A stretch of 43,341 nucleotides of DNA, taken from positions 1-43,341 of the forward strand of contig CAOKOS010000019.1 in the NCBI GenBank assembly GCA_948470255.1. Reading direction: 5' to 3'. Origin of the DNA: an uncultured Lachnotalea sp. GTDB taxonomy: Bacteria > Bacillota > Clostridia > Lachnospirales > Lachnospiraceae. The translations under genes and the position numbers were made by a program. Below the pieces are notes generated by a model. It ran no database searches, was not told where the DNA came from, and worked only from the letters and a program-made list of their open reading frames with translations. Shown one piece after another: positions 1 to 9,385 of this stretch. Positions within the stretch are counted from its first letter, which is position 1; every line of letters starts with the position of its first letter.

Positions 1-25
1 GCGCAGTTCGCGGAAGGGGAATTAG

Positions 26-69
26 CCTTTCAGGCCCGCTCACGCGCGGCGATTGCGCTTTGCGCAATC
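26..69. repeat. Intergenic palindromic repeat, copy A (upstream of plsX)
   Basis: A block beginning CCTTTCAGGC and ending in a hairpin GATTGCGC-TTT-GCGCAATC (51-58 / 62-69) followed by a T-rich tract. A closely similar block lies at 1538-1581 downstream of acpP. The hairpin plus T-rich tail could also act as an intrinsic terminator for a gene left of the window. The left boundary is unclear because the window starts 25 bases before it. Confidence 0.7.
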
Positions 70-107
70 TTTGTTTTTCCGTATAAATCTAAAAACTTTA
101 AAAAAGA

Positions 108-136
108 TTGATTTATATGTGGATATTGTGTATATT
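108..136 (+). promoter_or_regulatory. Predicted sigma-A promoter for plsX-acpP
   Basis: TTGATT at 108-113 and TATATT at 131-136 are separated by 17 bases, 30 bases before the plsX start codon. A small perfect palindrome, ATTCT-T-AGAAT (138-148), lies just after the -10 box, where a repressor could bind. No match to the Bacillus FapR operator was recognised. The promoter is inferred from consensus only. Confidence 0.55.
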
Positions 137-166
137 AATTCTTAGAATCAATACGGAGGAAGCAGT

Positions 167-1186
167 ATGCAGGAGACAGTGAAGATTGCGCTGGATGCCA
201 TGGGGGGTGACAATGCGCCCGGGGAAATGGTAAAGGGTGCGGTGGAAGCGGTGAACGCCAGGGAAAACATCCAGGTGTTTCTGGTGGGAAAGAAAGAGGC
301 CATTGAAGCCAGCCTTTCCGGTTACACTTATCCAAAGGACAGATTGAAGGTGGCAGAGGCCTCAGAAGTGATTACGACGGAGGAAGCTCCGGTTATGGCC
401 ATCAGGAGGAAGAAAGGTTCTTCCATTGTGGTGGGACAAACCATGGTGAAGCGGGGGGAAGCAGATGCCTTTATTTCTGCCGGAAGCACGGGAGCGATTC
501 TGGTGGGAGGACAGCTTGTGGTGGGAAGGATACGCGGTGTGGAACGGCCGCCCCTTGCAACACTCATTCCTACGGTGAAAGGCGTGGCGCTTTTGGTGGA
601 CAGCGGTGCCAATGTGGATGCGCGTTCCAGCCATCTTCTTCAGTTTGCCAAAATGGGTTCTATTTATATGGAACATGTCATAGGCATTAAAAAACCGAGG
701 GTCGCCATTGTCAATGTGGGGGTGGAAGAAGAAAAAGGAAATGCCCTTGTGAAAGAAACCTTCCCTCTTTTGAAAGAATGTCAGGAGATTCATTTTACGG
801 GAAGCATTGAAGCCAGGGAAATCCCCCATGGAGGCGCAGATGTGATCATAGCGGAAGGCTTTACTGGCAATGTGATTTTAAAACTTTATGAAGGGCTTGG
901 ATCTGCCCTCATCGGAAAGATTAAAGGGGGAATGATGTCCACATTCCGTTCAAAGATAGGGGCGCTTCTTGTGAAACCGGCCTTAAAAGAAACACTTAAG
1001 GAGTTTGATGCGACGGAGTACGGCGGGGCGCCTATGCTGGGACTCAACGGCCTGGTGGTGAAAACCCACGGAAATGCCAGTGCGAAGGAAGTCAAAAATA
1101 CGATTTTCCAGTGCGTGACATTCAAAGAGCAAAAAATCAATGAAAAAATAAAAGAGCTTTTTACAGAAAAGCCGGAAAATAAATAG
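167..1186 (+). CDS. plsX: Phosphate acyltransferase PlsX
   Basis: PlsX converts acyl-ACP and phosphate to acyl-phosphate, the donor used by PlsY in the first acylation of glycerol-3-phosphate in bacterial phospholipid synthesis; it is a peripheral membrane enzyme. The 339-residue protein has the usual length and the family's opening [11 protein letters not shown] motif, then the conserved Gly-rich stretch around [10 protein letters not shown] and the [11 protein letters not shown] segment. The start ATG is preceded by CGGAGGAAG at good distance. It is followed 14 bases later by acpP, which supplies the acyl carrier, a common plsX-acpP pairing in Clostridia. The identification is firm. Confidence 0.96.
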   Translation: MQETVKIALDAMGGDNAPGEMVKGAVEAVNARENIQVFLVGKKEAIEASLSGYTYPKDRLKVAEASEVITTEEAPVMAIRRKKGSSIVVGQTMVKRGEADAFISAGSTGAILVGGQLVVGRIRGVERPPLATLIPTVKGVALLVDSGANVDARSSHLLQFAKMGSIYMEHVIGIKKPRVAIVNVGVEEEKGNALVKETFPLLKECQEIHFTGSIEAREIPHGGADVIIAEGFTGNVILKLYEGLGSALIGKIKGGMMSTFRSKIGALLVKPALKETLKEFDATEYGGAPMLGLNGLVVKTHGNASAKEVKNTIFQCVTFKEQKINEKIKELFTEKPENK

Positions 1187-1200
1187 AAAGGGTGACAATT

Positions 1201-1431
1201 ATGGAATTTGAAAAATTACAGGGGATTATAGCAGAGGTACTGAATGTTGATGAAGATGAAATTACGATGGAAACCACCTTTGTGGACGATTTGGGGGCGG
1301 ACTCTCTGGATGTATTTCAGATCATCATGGGAATTGAAGAGGAATTTGACATTGAGATTCCCAATGAGGCGGCAGAAAAGATCGTTACAGTGGGAGATGC
1401 AGTAGACCAGATTAAAAATACCTGCAATTAA
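1201..1431 (+). CDS. acpP: Acyl carrier protein
   Basis: Small acidic carrier (76 residues) that holds growing acyl chains on a 4'-phosphopantetheine arm during fatty acid synthesis. The attachment site is the conserved DSL motif at residues 34-36, with Ser35 as the modified residue, in the context [10 protein letters not shown] chose ATG at 1201 because GAAAGGGTG sits about seven bases upstream; an in-frame GTG at 1192 would overlap that site. It follows plsX closely and is probably cotranscribed with it. Acidic composition and length are normal for AcpP. Confidence 0.95.
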   Translation: MEFEKLQGIIAEVLNVDEDEITMETTFVDDLGADSLDVFQIIMGIEEEFDIEIPNEAAEKIVTVGDAVDQIKNTCN

Positions 1432-1453
1432 GGCTGATTTATTTACGGAAAAC

Positions 1454-1490
1454 AAAGGCCCTGGCCGGATTCGGACGGGGCTTTATACTT
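1454..1490 (+). terminator. Possible weak terminator after acpP
   Basis: AAAGGCCC (1454-1461) can pair with GGGGCTTT (1477-1484) with one bulged base, enclosing a small CCG/CGG inner stem. Only a poor T-rich tail follows (ATACTT). It may combine with the adjacent repeat element to end transcription. Weak by itself. Confidence 0.35.
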
Positions 1491-1581
1491 GATATTTGTT
1501 ATAGGGACTTGAAGGCCCCCATAGGGCAAATATCAAGCCTTTCAGGCGCCGCTTGCGCGCTGCGATTGCGCTTTGCGCAAT
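1488..1581. repeat. Intergenic palindromic repeat, copy B (between acpP and rnc)
   Basis: Composite element. A perfect 11-base inverted repeat CTTGATATTTG (1488-1498) / CAAATATCAAG (1527-1537) encloses 28 bases. It runs directly into a block matching copy A (CCTTTCAGGC..., from 1538) that ends in the hairpin ATTGCGC-TTT-GCGCAAT (1565-1571 / 1575-1581) and a T-rich tail. The 1432-1614 gap before rnc contains little else. If transcribed, the second hairpin lies 33 bases before the rnc start codon. Confidence 0.75.
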
Positions 1582-1614
1582 TTTATTTATGCAGATTTTG
1601 CAGAAGGGAAAAAT

Positions 1615-2313
1615 ATGAAGCGAGATTATGAAAAACTTTCAGGCCTGGAACAGAAGGCCGGTTATCGGTTTAAGGACAAGTCTCTCCTGTTTCACGCCAT
1701 GACTCACAGTTCTTATACCAATGAGCATCATATGGGACGTTCTGACAACAATGAACGTCTGGAGTTTTTAGGAGATGCCGTACTGGAGCTTTCCAGCAGC
1801 GATTACCTTTACAGGGAATATTCGGATAAACCGGAGGGGGAGCTGACAAAGTTCAGGGCCAGTATTGTCTGTGAGCCGACTTTGGCCCGCTGTGCCAGGG
1901 AGCTGGGGCTGGGGAAATATCTGTTTTTAGGAAAGGGGGAATCGGCGGAAGGCGGCAGAAACCGGGATTCTATTCTGTCGGATGCCCTGGAAGCGCTGAT
2001 TGGGGCCATTTACTTAGATGGTGGTTTTGCTAATGCAAAGGAGTTTGTGTTTCATCATGTCATGAATGACCTGGAACATAAAAAGCTTTTTTACGATAGC
2101 AAGACTATCCTCCAAGAAATGATACAGGGAAAGATAGACGGAAATCTGACTTATGAACTGACAGGGGAAGAAGGCCCCGACCATGCAAAAGTGTTCCATG
2201 TAAAGGCGCTGATAGGCGGCAGGACTTTGGGCGTGGGAGAAGGACGTACGAAAAAGGCGGCGGAGCAGATGGCGGCATACAGGGCCATCCTTTCGCTGAA
2301 AGAAAAGGAATAG
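1615..2313 (+). CDS. rnc: Ribonuclease III
   Basis: Double-strand-specific endoribonuclease that processes rRNA precursors and structured mRNAs. The 232-residue protein has the catalytic signature NNERLEFLGDAVL at residues 45-57, the second acidic cluster in DALEALIGAIYLDGG, and a C-terminal double-stranded RNA-binding domain (about 155-230) containing KVFHVKALIGG and the terminal KKAAEQMAA helix. ATG 1615 is chosen because AGAAGGG lies just upstream; an open extension to 1573 would read into the repeat hairpin. It is followed after six bases by smc, an order common in Firmicutes (rnc-smc-ftsY). Confidence 0.95.
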   Translation: MKRDYEKLSGLEQKAGYRFKDKSLLFHAMTHSSYTNEHHMGRSDNNERLEFLGDAVLELSSSDYLYREYSDKPEGELTKFRASIVCEPTLARCARELGLGKYLFLGKGESAEGGRNRDSILSDALEALIGAIYLDGGFANAKEFVFHHVMNDLEHKKLFYDSKTILQEMIQGKIDGNLTYELTGEEGPDHAKVFHVKALIGGRTLGVGEGRTKKAAEQMAAYRAILSLKEKE

Positions 2314-2319
2314 TGGCCG

Positions 2320-5300
2320 ATGTTTTTAAAAAGTATAGAGGTACAGGGTTTTAAATCATTTGCAAACAAAATACTCTTTGAATTCAACGACGGTATCACT
2401 GGGATTGTGGGGCCAAACGGCAGCGGGAAAAGCAATGTGGCTGACGCAGTCCGCTGGGTCCTGGGAGAACAGAGCGCAAAACAGCTTCGCGGTGTCAATA
2501 TGCAGGATGTTATTTTTTCCGGCACACAGAACCGTAAGCCCCAGGGGTATGCTTATGTGGCCATTACTTTGGATAATTCTGACCATTCCCTTCCCATTGA
2601 ATACGATGAGGTGACAGTTTCCAGGCGGGTTTACCGTTCCGGGGAGAGTGAATATCTGCTGAACGGAGGGGCATGCCGCCTCAGGGATATCAATGAACTG
2701 TTTTATGATACAGGAATCGGGAAAGAAGGGTATTCCATCATCGGCCAGGGACAGATTGATAAAATTTTGAGCGGCAAGCCGGAGGACCGGAGGGAGCTTT
2801 TTGATGAAGCGGCGGGAATCGTAAAATTTAAAAAGAGGAAAAATATTGCCCAGAAAAAGCTGGAAAATGAACAGCAGAACCTGGTGCGTGTCGCAGATAT
2901 TTTAGCGGAGCTTGAAAAACAGGTGGGTCCTCTGGAAGAGCAGTCAAAGCAGGCCAGGGAATACCTGAGGCTTAAGGAAGAGCTAAAAAGCCTGGATATG
3001 CAGAGTTTCCACTTGGAAAATGCTGTACAGAGAAAAAAGCTTTCGGAGATTTTGGAAAATATCGAAACTGTGTCCGGGGAACTTTCCCAAAAGCGTACAG
3101 AAGCAGCCGCCCTTAAAAACCAGTATGACCAGATGACGGAAGAACTTTCCAAACTGGACGGCAGGTTGGAGGAAAATAGGAATACTTTAAATGAAGGAAA
3201 GCTGTCTGCCGAATCCATGGAAGGGCGGATCAAGGTGCTGGAAGAGCAGATCCGTACGGAAAAGGGGAACGAAGAGCGGGTAAAAGAACGGCTGGATGCC
3301 ATTGAAGGGGAACTGGAAAAAAAAGAAGCGGATAAGGCTGATTTTGTAGAGCAGAAAGGGGAACTGAACAAACGGCTGGATGCCCTGGATGATGAACAGG
3401 GGGAACTGAAGGAAAAAATTCTTCAGGATGAGGAACGGATTCACCAGTTGGAAGCTGAGATTGAAAGCAGGAGAAACAGCATTTTAAGCGCAATGAACGA
3501 CAAGGCTTCCCTGGGAGCGAAAGAAGAGCGTTTTGAAACCCTTAAGGAGCAGAACCAGCAGAGGAAAAAGGAACTGGAAGCCCGTATGCTCCGCATAAAA
3601 AGCGAAGAGGAGGCCAGGCATCAGGAAGTGGCGCAGATCGAAGCAAAGCTTCGGGAAAAAGAGACGGCCCTGGAATGTCTGAAAAAAGCCTGTGAGGAAG
3701 ATAAGGCTAAGTGTAAGCAGGCGGAGGAGGAATCTTACCGGGAAAGTAAGAACTTAAATCAGAAGCAGCAGGAATACCATACCCTGCGCACAAAGCTGGA
3801 ATCCTTGCGGAACCTGGCAGAGCGGTATGAAGGGTATGGAAACAGTATCCGGAGGGTCATGGAGGTGAAAGCTTCCATGCCGGGAATCATTGGCGTGGTG
3901 GCGGATCTTCTGGAAACGCCCAAGGAGTATGAAACGGCCATTGAAACAGCCCTTGGAGGTTCCATTCAGAATATTGTCACCGACTCAGAGGCTACGGCAA
4001 AAAATCTGATTGGGTATTTGAAAAAGCATAAATTTGGGCGGGCCACCTTCCTTCCTCTTTCCAGCATCACGGCAAGGGGAGGGTTTCAGAAAAAGGAAGC
4101 TCTTTCAGAAGCAGGCGTTATTGGCCTTGCCCACACACTTGTGGATGTAAAAGGCGGCTATGATCAGCTGGCAGAATACCTTTTGGGGCGGATTCTGGTG
4201 GTTGACAACATTGACCATGCCATTTCTATTTCTAGAAAATACCAGTATTCCCTGCGGATTGTTACGCTGGAGGGGGAGCTTTTAGCGGCTGGAGGTTCCA
4301 TGACAGGCGGCGCTTTTAAAAACAGCAGTAATTTGCTGGGAAGAAAGCGGGAACTGGAAGAGCTGGAGAGGGCCATGGATCAGACTCTGGCCCAGTGTAA
4401 CCAGATTGAGGGGCGGGCGGCAGTTGTGGATCAAAAGCTTATGGAGCTTCGGTCCGGCCTTGAGAAAAATAGGGAAGAAAGTGAGACAGTCAGAGTAGAG
4501 CTTTCTTCCCTGGTGGCGAATCTTTCTGCAGCCAGGGAAAAAGTACAGGAAACCGCGGCAGGATATGAGGATATCTGCCTGGAGGGAAAGAAACTTTCCA
4601 GTGAGCTTAAAGAGATTGAAGACGGAAAGGCGGCCTTGAGGACGGAGACGAAGACCCTGGAAGTCAAAAATAAGGAGTACGAAAAAGAAATCGGAAAGCT
4701 GGAAGCCAAAGCTGCAAAGGAGAGGGAAAAACGGGAAGAAAGGAAAGAAACGCTTCGGAAGGCAGAGCTTAATTTTTCTTCTTTGTCTGAGAAAGATAGG
4801 TTTATTCTGGAAAATATTATCCGTATTTCCCGTGAGTTGGAGGAGCTTAAAAAAGAATATGATTCAGGAGGGGAAGAGCTGGGCCGCTGCCAAGTTTCTG
4901 CCGGAGAGAAGGGGGAAGAGATACGCCTCATCCGGCGTCAGATTATAGGGAAGCAGACAGAAGCAGAGCGGCTCATCCAGGCGATTGAAGAAGATACAAA
5001 GAAGCGGGAAAACTGCCAGAGGGAACAAAGTGGGTTTTTCCAGAAGCAGGAAACCATGTCAGGGGAAATTGCCAATCTGGATAAAGAACATTACCGGCTG
5101 GAAAACCAGAAGGAAAAATGCGAAGAAGCCATTGAGCAGCAGATTCATTATTTATGGGAAGAGTATGAACTGACACCGTCCGCTGTGGCGGAAATGGTAT
5201 TTGCGGAAGAATTGAGCGTTGCATCTATCAGAAAGCAGATTGCTTCTTTAAAACAGGTCATCAGGGAGCTGGGGCCGGTCAATGTAAACGCCATTGAAGA

Positions 5301-5874
5301 CTATAAAGAAATTTCGGAACGGTACTTTTTTATGAAAGCCCAACACGACGATCTGAAGCAGGCGGAGGAAAGCCTGATCCAAGTCATTGAAGAACTGGAT
5401 CAGGGGATGCGCCGGCAGTTTGAAGAGAAATTCCAGGATATATGCCGGGAATTTGACGTGGTGTTTAAAGAATTGTTTGGCGGTGGAAAAGGAACTCTGG
5501 AGCTGGTGGAGGGAGAAGATCTCTTAGAAGCAGGAATCCAAATCATTGCCCAGCCTCCGGGGAAAAAGCTCCAGAATATGATGCAGCTTTCCGGGGGGGA
5601 AAAGGCCCTGACGGCCATCAGTGTATTGTTTGCAATCCAGAATTTGAAACCTTCGCCCTTCTGTCTCCTGGATGAGATTGAGGCGGCTTTGGATGACAGC
5701 AATGTGGGCCGGTTTGCCGCTTATTTGGGAAAACTGAAAATGAATACCCAGTTTATTGTCATTACCCACAGAAGAGGAACCATGCTGGTGGCAGACCGCC
5801 TTTATGGGATTACCATGCAAGAAAAAGGCGTCTCCACGCTGGTGTCGGTGGATTTGACAGAGCAGACGGCATAA
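2320..5874 (+). CDS. smc: Chromosome segregation protein SMC
   Basis: ATPase of the condensin-like SMC-ScpAB complex that organises and separates the nucleoid. The 1184 residues match the usual length. The N-terminal Walker A is GPNGSGKSN (about residues 32-40). Two long charged coiled-coil arms flank a hinge around residues 500-660. The C-terminal ABC signature LSGGEKALTAI and Walker B CLLDEIEAALDD complete the ATPase head. The ATG is six bases after rnc, with AAGGAA inside the end of rnc as a likely ribosome site, so it is probably cotranscribed with rnc. ScpA and ScpB are not in the window. Confidence 0.97.
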   Translation: MFLKSIEVQGFKSFANKILFEFNDGITGIVGPNGSGKSNVADAVRWVLGEQSAKQLRGVNMQDVIFSGTQNRKPQGYAYVAITLDNSDHSLPIEYDEVTVSRRVYRSGESEYLLNGGACRLRDINELFYDTGIGKEGYSIIGQGQIDKILSGKPEDRRELFDEAAGIVKFKKRKNIAQKKLENEQQNLVRVADILAELEKQVGPLEEQSKQAREYLRLKEELKSLDMQSFHLENAVQRKKLSEILENIETVSGELSQKRTEAAALKNQYDQMTEELSKLDGRLEENRNTLNEGKLSAESMEGRIKVLEEQIRTEKGNEERVKERLDAIEGELEKKEADKADFVEQKGELNKRLDALDDEQGELKEKILQDEERIHQLEAEIESRRNSILSAMNDKASLGAKEERFETLKEQNQQRKKELEARMLRIKSEEEARHQEVAQIEAKLREKETALECLKKACEEDKAKCKQAEEESYRESKNLNQKQQEYHTLRTKLESLRNLAERYEGYGNSIRRVMEVKASMPGIIGVVADLLETPKEYETAIETALGGSIQNIVTDSEATAKNLIGYLKKHKFGRATFLPLSSITARGGFQKKEALSEAGVIGLAHTLVDVKGGYDQLAEYLLGRILVVDNIDHAISISRKYQYSLRIVTLEGELLAAGGSMTGGAFKNSSNLLGRKRELEELERAMDQTLAQCNQIEGRAAVVDQKLMELRSGLEKNREESETVRVELSSLVANLSAAREKVQETAAGYEDICLEGKKLSSELKEIEDGKAALRTETKTLEVKNKEYEKEIGKLEAKAAKEREKREERKETLRKAELNFSSLSEKDRFILENIIRISRELEELKKEYDSGGEELGRCQVSAGEKGEEIRLIRRQIIGKQTEAERLIQAIEEDTKKRENCQREQSGFFQKQETMSGEIANLDKEHYRLENQKEKCEEAIEQQIHYLWEEYELTPSAVAEMVFAEELSVASIRKQIASLKQVIRELGPVNVNAIEDYKEISERYFFMKAQHDDLKQAEESLIQVIEELDQGMRRQFEEKFQDICREFDVVFKELFGGGKGTLELVEGEDLLEAGIQIIAQPPGKKLQNMMQLSGGEKALTAISVLFAIQNLKPSPFCLLDEIEAALDDSNVGRFAAYLGKLKMNTQFIVITHRRGTMLVADRLYGITMQEKGVSTLVSVDLTEQTA

Positions 5875-5907
5875 CCTGATGGCATAACAGCTTTAGTTTA
5901 TAGTTAT

Positions 5908-5937
5908 TTGACAGAATAGCAGATTAAGGTGTACATT
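5908..5937 (+). promoter_or_regulatory. Predicted promoter for ftsY
   Basis: TTGACA (5908-5913) and TACATT (5932-5937) are 18 bases apart in the 86-base gap between smc and ftsY, 23 bases before the ftsY ATG. The perfect -35 box makes an internal promoter plausible. Inferred from consensus only. Confidence 0.5.
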
Positions 5938-5960
5938 ATTAAAATAGAGGAGGAGTGTGT

Positions 5961-6896
5961 ATGAGTCAGGAGAAAAAAGGCTTTTTTGGACGCCTGGTGG
6001 CAGGACTCAGCAAAACCAGGAATAATATTGTCGCTGGGATTGATTCTATTTTCAATGGGTTTTCTGCCATTGATGATGATTTTTATGATGAGATAGAAGA
6101 GACTTTGATCATGGGGGACATCGGGATTCACACGACGGAAGCCATCATTGAGGACTTGAAGGCAAAGGTGAAGGAGCAGAAAATCAAGGAACCCTCCTCC
6201 TGCAAAGCCCTTCTCATTGATACTATCAAAAAACAGATGGATTTGGGAGAAAATGCCTATGAATTTGAAAAACGCCGTTCGGTGGTGCTTGTGATCGGCG
6301 TCAACGGAGTGGGAAAGACGACTTCTGTGGGAAAACTGGCAGGACAGCTGAAAGACCAGGGAAAAAAAGTCCTTCTGGCTGCTGCAGATACCTTCCGGGC
6401 CGCTGCCATCGAACAGCTTTCCGAATGGGCTTCCCGGGCCAGTGTGGATATCATTGCCCAGCAGGAGGGTTCCGACCCGGCGGCTGTGGTTTATGATGCT
6501 GTCTCAGCCGCAAAAGCCAGGAACACGGATGTGCTGATCTGCGATACGGCGGGCAGGCTTCACAATAAAAAGAATCTGATGGAAGAGCTTCGGAAAATCC
6601 ACCGGATCATTGATAAAGAGTACCCGGAAGCCTACCGGGAAACTTTAGTGGTGCTGGACGGCACTACGGGGCAGAATGCGCTGGAGCAGGCCAGGCAGTT
6701 TAGGGAAGTGGCGGACATCACAGGGATTATCCTGACAAAGCTGGACGGCACGGCCAAAGGCGGAATCGCGGTGGCTATTCAGTCAGAACTCGGGATTCCG
6801 GTGAAGTATATCGGCATCGGGGAACAGATGGATGACATGCAGAAATTTAACCCGGATGAGTTCGTGAACGCCTTATTCCAGATAGGGGAGCCTTAG
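5961..6896 (+). CDS. ftsY: Signal recognition particle receptor FtsY
   Basis: GTPase that docks the SRP (Ffh with its RNA) carrying a ribosome-nascent chain at the membrane. The 311 residues comprise a short N helical bundle and the NG GTPase domain, with P-loop [13 protein letters not shown] (about residue 111 onward), [11 protein letters not shown] and [10 protein letters not shown]. The long acidic N-terminal extension of proteobacterial FtsY is absent, as usual for Firmicutes. ATG 5961 is selected because AGAGGAGGAG ends six bases upstream; the GTG at 5955 would overlap it. It follows smc as in many clostridia. Confidence 0.96.
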   Translation: MSQEKKGFFGRLVAGLSKTRNNIVAGIDSIFNGFSAIDDDFYDEIEETLIMGDIGIHTTEAIIEDLKAKVKEQKIKEPSSCKALLIDTIKKQMDLGENAYEFEKRRSVVLVIGVNGVGKTTSVGKLAGQLKDQGKKVLLAAADTFRAAAIEQLSEWASRASVDIIAQQEGSDPAAVVYDAVSAAKARNTDVLICDTAGRLHNKKNLMEELRKIHRIIDKEYPEAYRETLVVLDGTTGQNALEQARQFREVADITGIILTKLDGTAKGGIAVAIQSELGIPVKYIGIGEQMDDMQKFNPDEFVNALFQIGEP

Positions 6897-6970
6897 GAAA
6901 ACTAAAAGCGCTGAAAGTAAAAGTTATGGAGAGCGGCAGTCTGTGGAATGAATAAAGAGAGGGAAGAAAA

Positions 6971-8197
6971 ATGCTGACACTTGAAAAATTTGAAGAGGCG
7001 GCGGAAATCGTCAGCCGGGTAACATCGGAAACGAAACTGGTATACAGCGAGTATTTCAGTGACCTTACGGGAAACAAGGTATATCTGAAACCGGAGAATA
7101 TGCAGTATACAGGGGCCTATAAGGTCAGGGGCGCTTATTACAAAATCAGTACCTTGACGGAGGAGGAGAGGAGCAAGGGGCTGATCACTGCTTCTGCCGG
7201 AAATCATGCCCAGGGGGTCGCCTATGCGGCAAAAAAATTCGGGGTAAAGGCAGTTGTAGTTATGCCCACCACGACTCCGCTGATGAAAGTGAACCGTACA
7301 AAAAGCTACGGGGCGGAAGTGGTCCTGAAGGGGGACGTTTATGACGAAGCATGTGAATATGCTTATGAACTGGCGGAGAAGGAAGGCTATACATTCATCC
7401 ATCCTTTTAATGACCTGACGGTGGCCACCGGCCAGGGAACCATTGCCATGGAGATCGTCAAGGAGCTTCCGACAGTGGATTATATTCTATGCCCCATCGG
7501 CGGAGGCGGCCTTTGCACAGGCGTTTCCACTCTGGCAAAACTTTTAAACCCCAATATCAAGGTCATCGGAGTGGAACCTTCGGGGGCTGCCTGTATGCAG
7601 GAATCCCTCAGGCAGGGAAAAGTGGTGACGCTTCCGAAGGTCAATACCATTGCCGATGGTACGGCGGTAAAGACTCCGGGGGATCTTCTGTTTCCCCATA
7701 TCCAGAAAAATGTGGATGAGATCATCACTGTGGATGATACGGAGCTGATTGTGGCTTTTCTGGATTTGGTGGAGAATCATAAAATGGTGGCGGAAAATTC
7801 CGGCCTTCTGACAGTTGCCGCCCTGAAGCATCTGGATGTGCAGAATAAAAAAGTGGTGTCCATCATCAGCGGAGGGAATATGGATGTGATTACCATGTCT
7901 TCCATTGTACAGCACGGCTTGATTCAGAGGGACAGAATCTTTACGGTATCCGTACTTTTACCGGACAAGCCCGGCGAGCTGGTGAATGTGGCTTCCGTCA
8001 TTGCCGGGATGCAGGGCAATGTCATCAAGCTGGAGCATAACCAGTTTGTCAGTATCAATAGAAACGACGCCGTAGAACTGCGCATTACGCTGGAGGCCTT
8101 TGGCACAGACCATAAAGCACAGATTGTGAGGGCTTTGGAAGAGAGGGGATACCGTCCAAAGGTGGTGAAGCAGAAAGGGATCTATCAAGGTTCGTAA
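6971..8197 (+). CDS. ilvA: Threonine ammonia-lyase with C-terminal ACT domain
   Basis: PLP enzyme that deaminates L-threonine to 2-oxobutanoate, either for isoleucine synthesis or for catabolism. The 408-residue protein has the PLP lysine at K51 (TGAYKVRGA), the SAGNHAQGVA substrate loop, the Gly-rich phosphate-binding loop (PIGGGGLCTGVS) and a C-terminal ACT-like regulatory domain from about residue 325 (FTVSVLLPDKPGELVNVASVI). This 400-residue, single-ACT form is typical of Firmicutes, and sequence alone does not separate biosynthetic from catabolic forms, so the symbol could equally be tdcB. A GAGGGAAG ribosome site precedes the ATG. No T-box or other leader was seen in the 74-base upstream gap. 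Confidence 0.9.
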   Translation: MLTLEKFEEAAEIVSRVTSETKLVYSEYFSDLTGNKVYLKPENMQYTGAYKVRGAYYKISTLTEEERSKGLITASAGNHAQGVAYAAKKFGVKAVVVMPTTTPLMKVNRTKSYGAEVVLKGDVYDEACEYAYELAEKEGYTFIHPFNDLTVATGQGTIAMEIVKELPTVDYILCPIGGGGLCTGVSTLAKLLNPNIKVIGVEPSGAACMQESLRQGKVVTLPKVNTIADGTAVKTPGDLLFPHIQKNVDEIITVDDTELIVAFLDLVENHKMVAENSGLLTVAALKHLDVQNKKVVSIISGGNMDVITMSSIVQHGLIQRDRIFTVSVLLPDKPGELVNVASVIAGMQGNVIKLEHNQFVSINRNDAVELRITLEAFGTDHKAQIVRALEERGYRPKVVKQKGIYQGS

Positions 8198-8216
8198 ATT
8201 TGTAAGGAGGAGCTGA

Positions 8217-9371
8217 ATGGCAAATATATTTGACGATATCATGAATGTTCTGGTGGGAAAGAGCAGCGGAAGCGGTTCTTCCCAAAAGCCTGACAGAGAG
8301 GAAGAGGAGCCAAAAAAGGAGAAGAAGCCCGGCCGTGGTAGAAAAGCTGTGAAAAACGGGGGGAAAATAGCGGGCATCCTGCTGGTAGTGGTTTTTGTGG
8401 TAATATTGGCCATGAATTCCACTTATACCATCGGGGAGCAGGAACAGGCAGTGGTCACCACTTTCGGGGTGCCGGGTGCGGTGACGGAGTCGGGCCTTCA
8501 TTTTAAAATCCCCTTTGTCCAGCAGGTGACCAAGGTCGACACCACGATCCAGGGATTTTCTGTGGGTTTTGACAGTGAAGATCAGGTGGTGGACCGTGAG
8601 GCGGTGATGATTACCTCGGATTTTAATTTCGTGGACATTGATTTTTATGTGGAATACCGCGTATCAGACCCGGTAAAAGCCGTTTTTGCCTCCAAACAGC
8701 CGGAGGAGATTTTGCGGAACCTGGCCCAAAGCTGTATCCGCAGCGTGGTCAGCAATTATGACGTGGACAGCGTCCTGACCACAGGAAAAAATGAAATCCA
8801 GTCCAATATAAAAGAAATGCTTTTGGCACAGATGGAGGAGCAGGATATCGGGCTTCAGCTTGTGAATATTACCATTCAGGATTCGGAACCCCCCACAGCG
8901 GAAGTCATGGCGGCTTTTAAAAATGTGGAGACTGCGAAACAGGGGAAGGAGACTTCTATCAACAATGCAAACCGCTACCGCAATGAAAAGCTTCCAAAGG
9001 CAGAGGCTGATGTGGATCAGATTTTACAGGAGGCAGAATCTACAAAGACCAGGAGAGTCAACGAAGCTTACGGGGCAGTGGCCATTTTCAATGCCCAGTA
9101 TGAAGAATATGTGAAAAATCCCCTGGTGACGAAGCAGAGGATGTTTTATGAAACCATGGAGGACGTGCTTCCCAATCTGAAGGTGGTCATTGACGGGACA
9201 GACAGTGTCAATACTATGTTGATGGATCAGCTTTCCGGTACGCCGGGGCAGGCGGCGGCAGGGGCCGCAGGCAGAGAATCCATGGAAAGTGGAACCACAG
9301 GAGGCGGAACAGCCGGTGGGCAGCAGGGAACAGCCGGCTCAGAGGAAACAGGGACTGGGGCTGAAAATTAA
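8217..9371 (+). CDS. hflK: HflK-like SPFH/Band 7 membrane protein
   Basis: Member of the SPFH (stomatin/prohibitin) family; with HflC it forms a large membrane cage that in E. coli surrounds and modulates the FtsH protease. The 384-residue protein has a charged, low-complexity cytoplasmic N-terminus, one membrane helix near residues 51-67, the SPFH domain (about 70-250; TIGEQEQAVVTTFG start), a coiled-coil stretch rich in Ala/Glu, and a Gly/Thr/Ala-rich tail as in other HflK proteins. An AAGGAGGAG ribosome site precedes the ATG. It pairs with hflC 14 bases downstream. FtsH is not in the window, so the partnership is inferred from the family. Confidence 0.88.
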   Translation: MANIFDDIMNVLVGKSSGSGSSQKPDREEEEPKKEKKPGRGRKAVKNGGKIAGILLVVVFVVILAMNSTYTIGEQEQAVVTTFGVPGAVTESGLHFKIPFVQQVTKVDTTIQGFSVGFDSEDQVVDREAVMITSDFNFVDIDFYVEYRVSDPVKAVFASKQPEEILRNLAQSCIRSVVSNYDVDSVLTTGKNEIQSNIKEMLLAQMEEQDIGLQLVNITIQDSEPPTAEVMAAFKNVETAKQGKETSINNANRYRNEKLPKAEADVDQILQEAESTKTRRVNEAYGAVAIFNAQYEEYVKNPLVTKQRMFYETMEDVLPNLKVVIDGTDSVNTMLMDQLSGTPGQAAAGAAGRESMESGTTGGGTAGGQQGTAGSEETGTGAEN

Positions 9372-9385
9372 AGGAGGAGAAAGCC

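Noticed and set aside
4431..4931. Ser-rich minus-strand frame within smc
   Set aside because: Complement of the Glu/Lys-rich coiled coil, which generates Ser/Phe-rich antisense frames.
6897..6970. T-box leader for threonine ammonia-lyase
   Set aside because: Only 74 bases, with no T-box sequence and no terminator hairpin.
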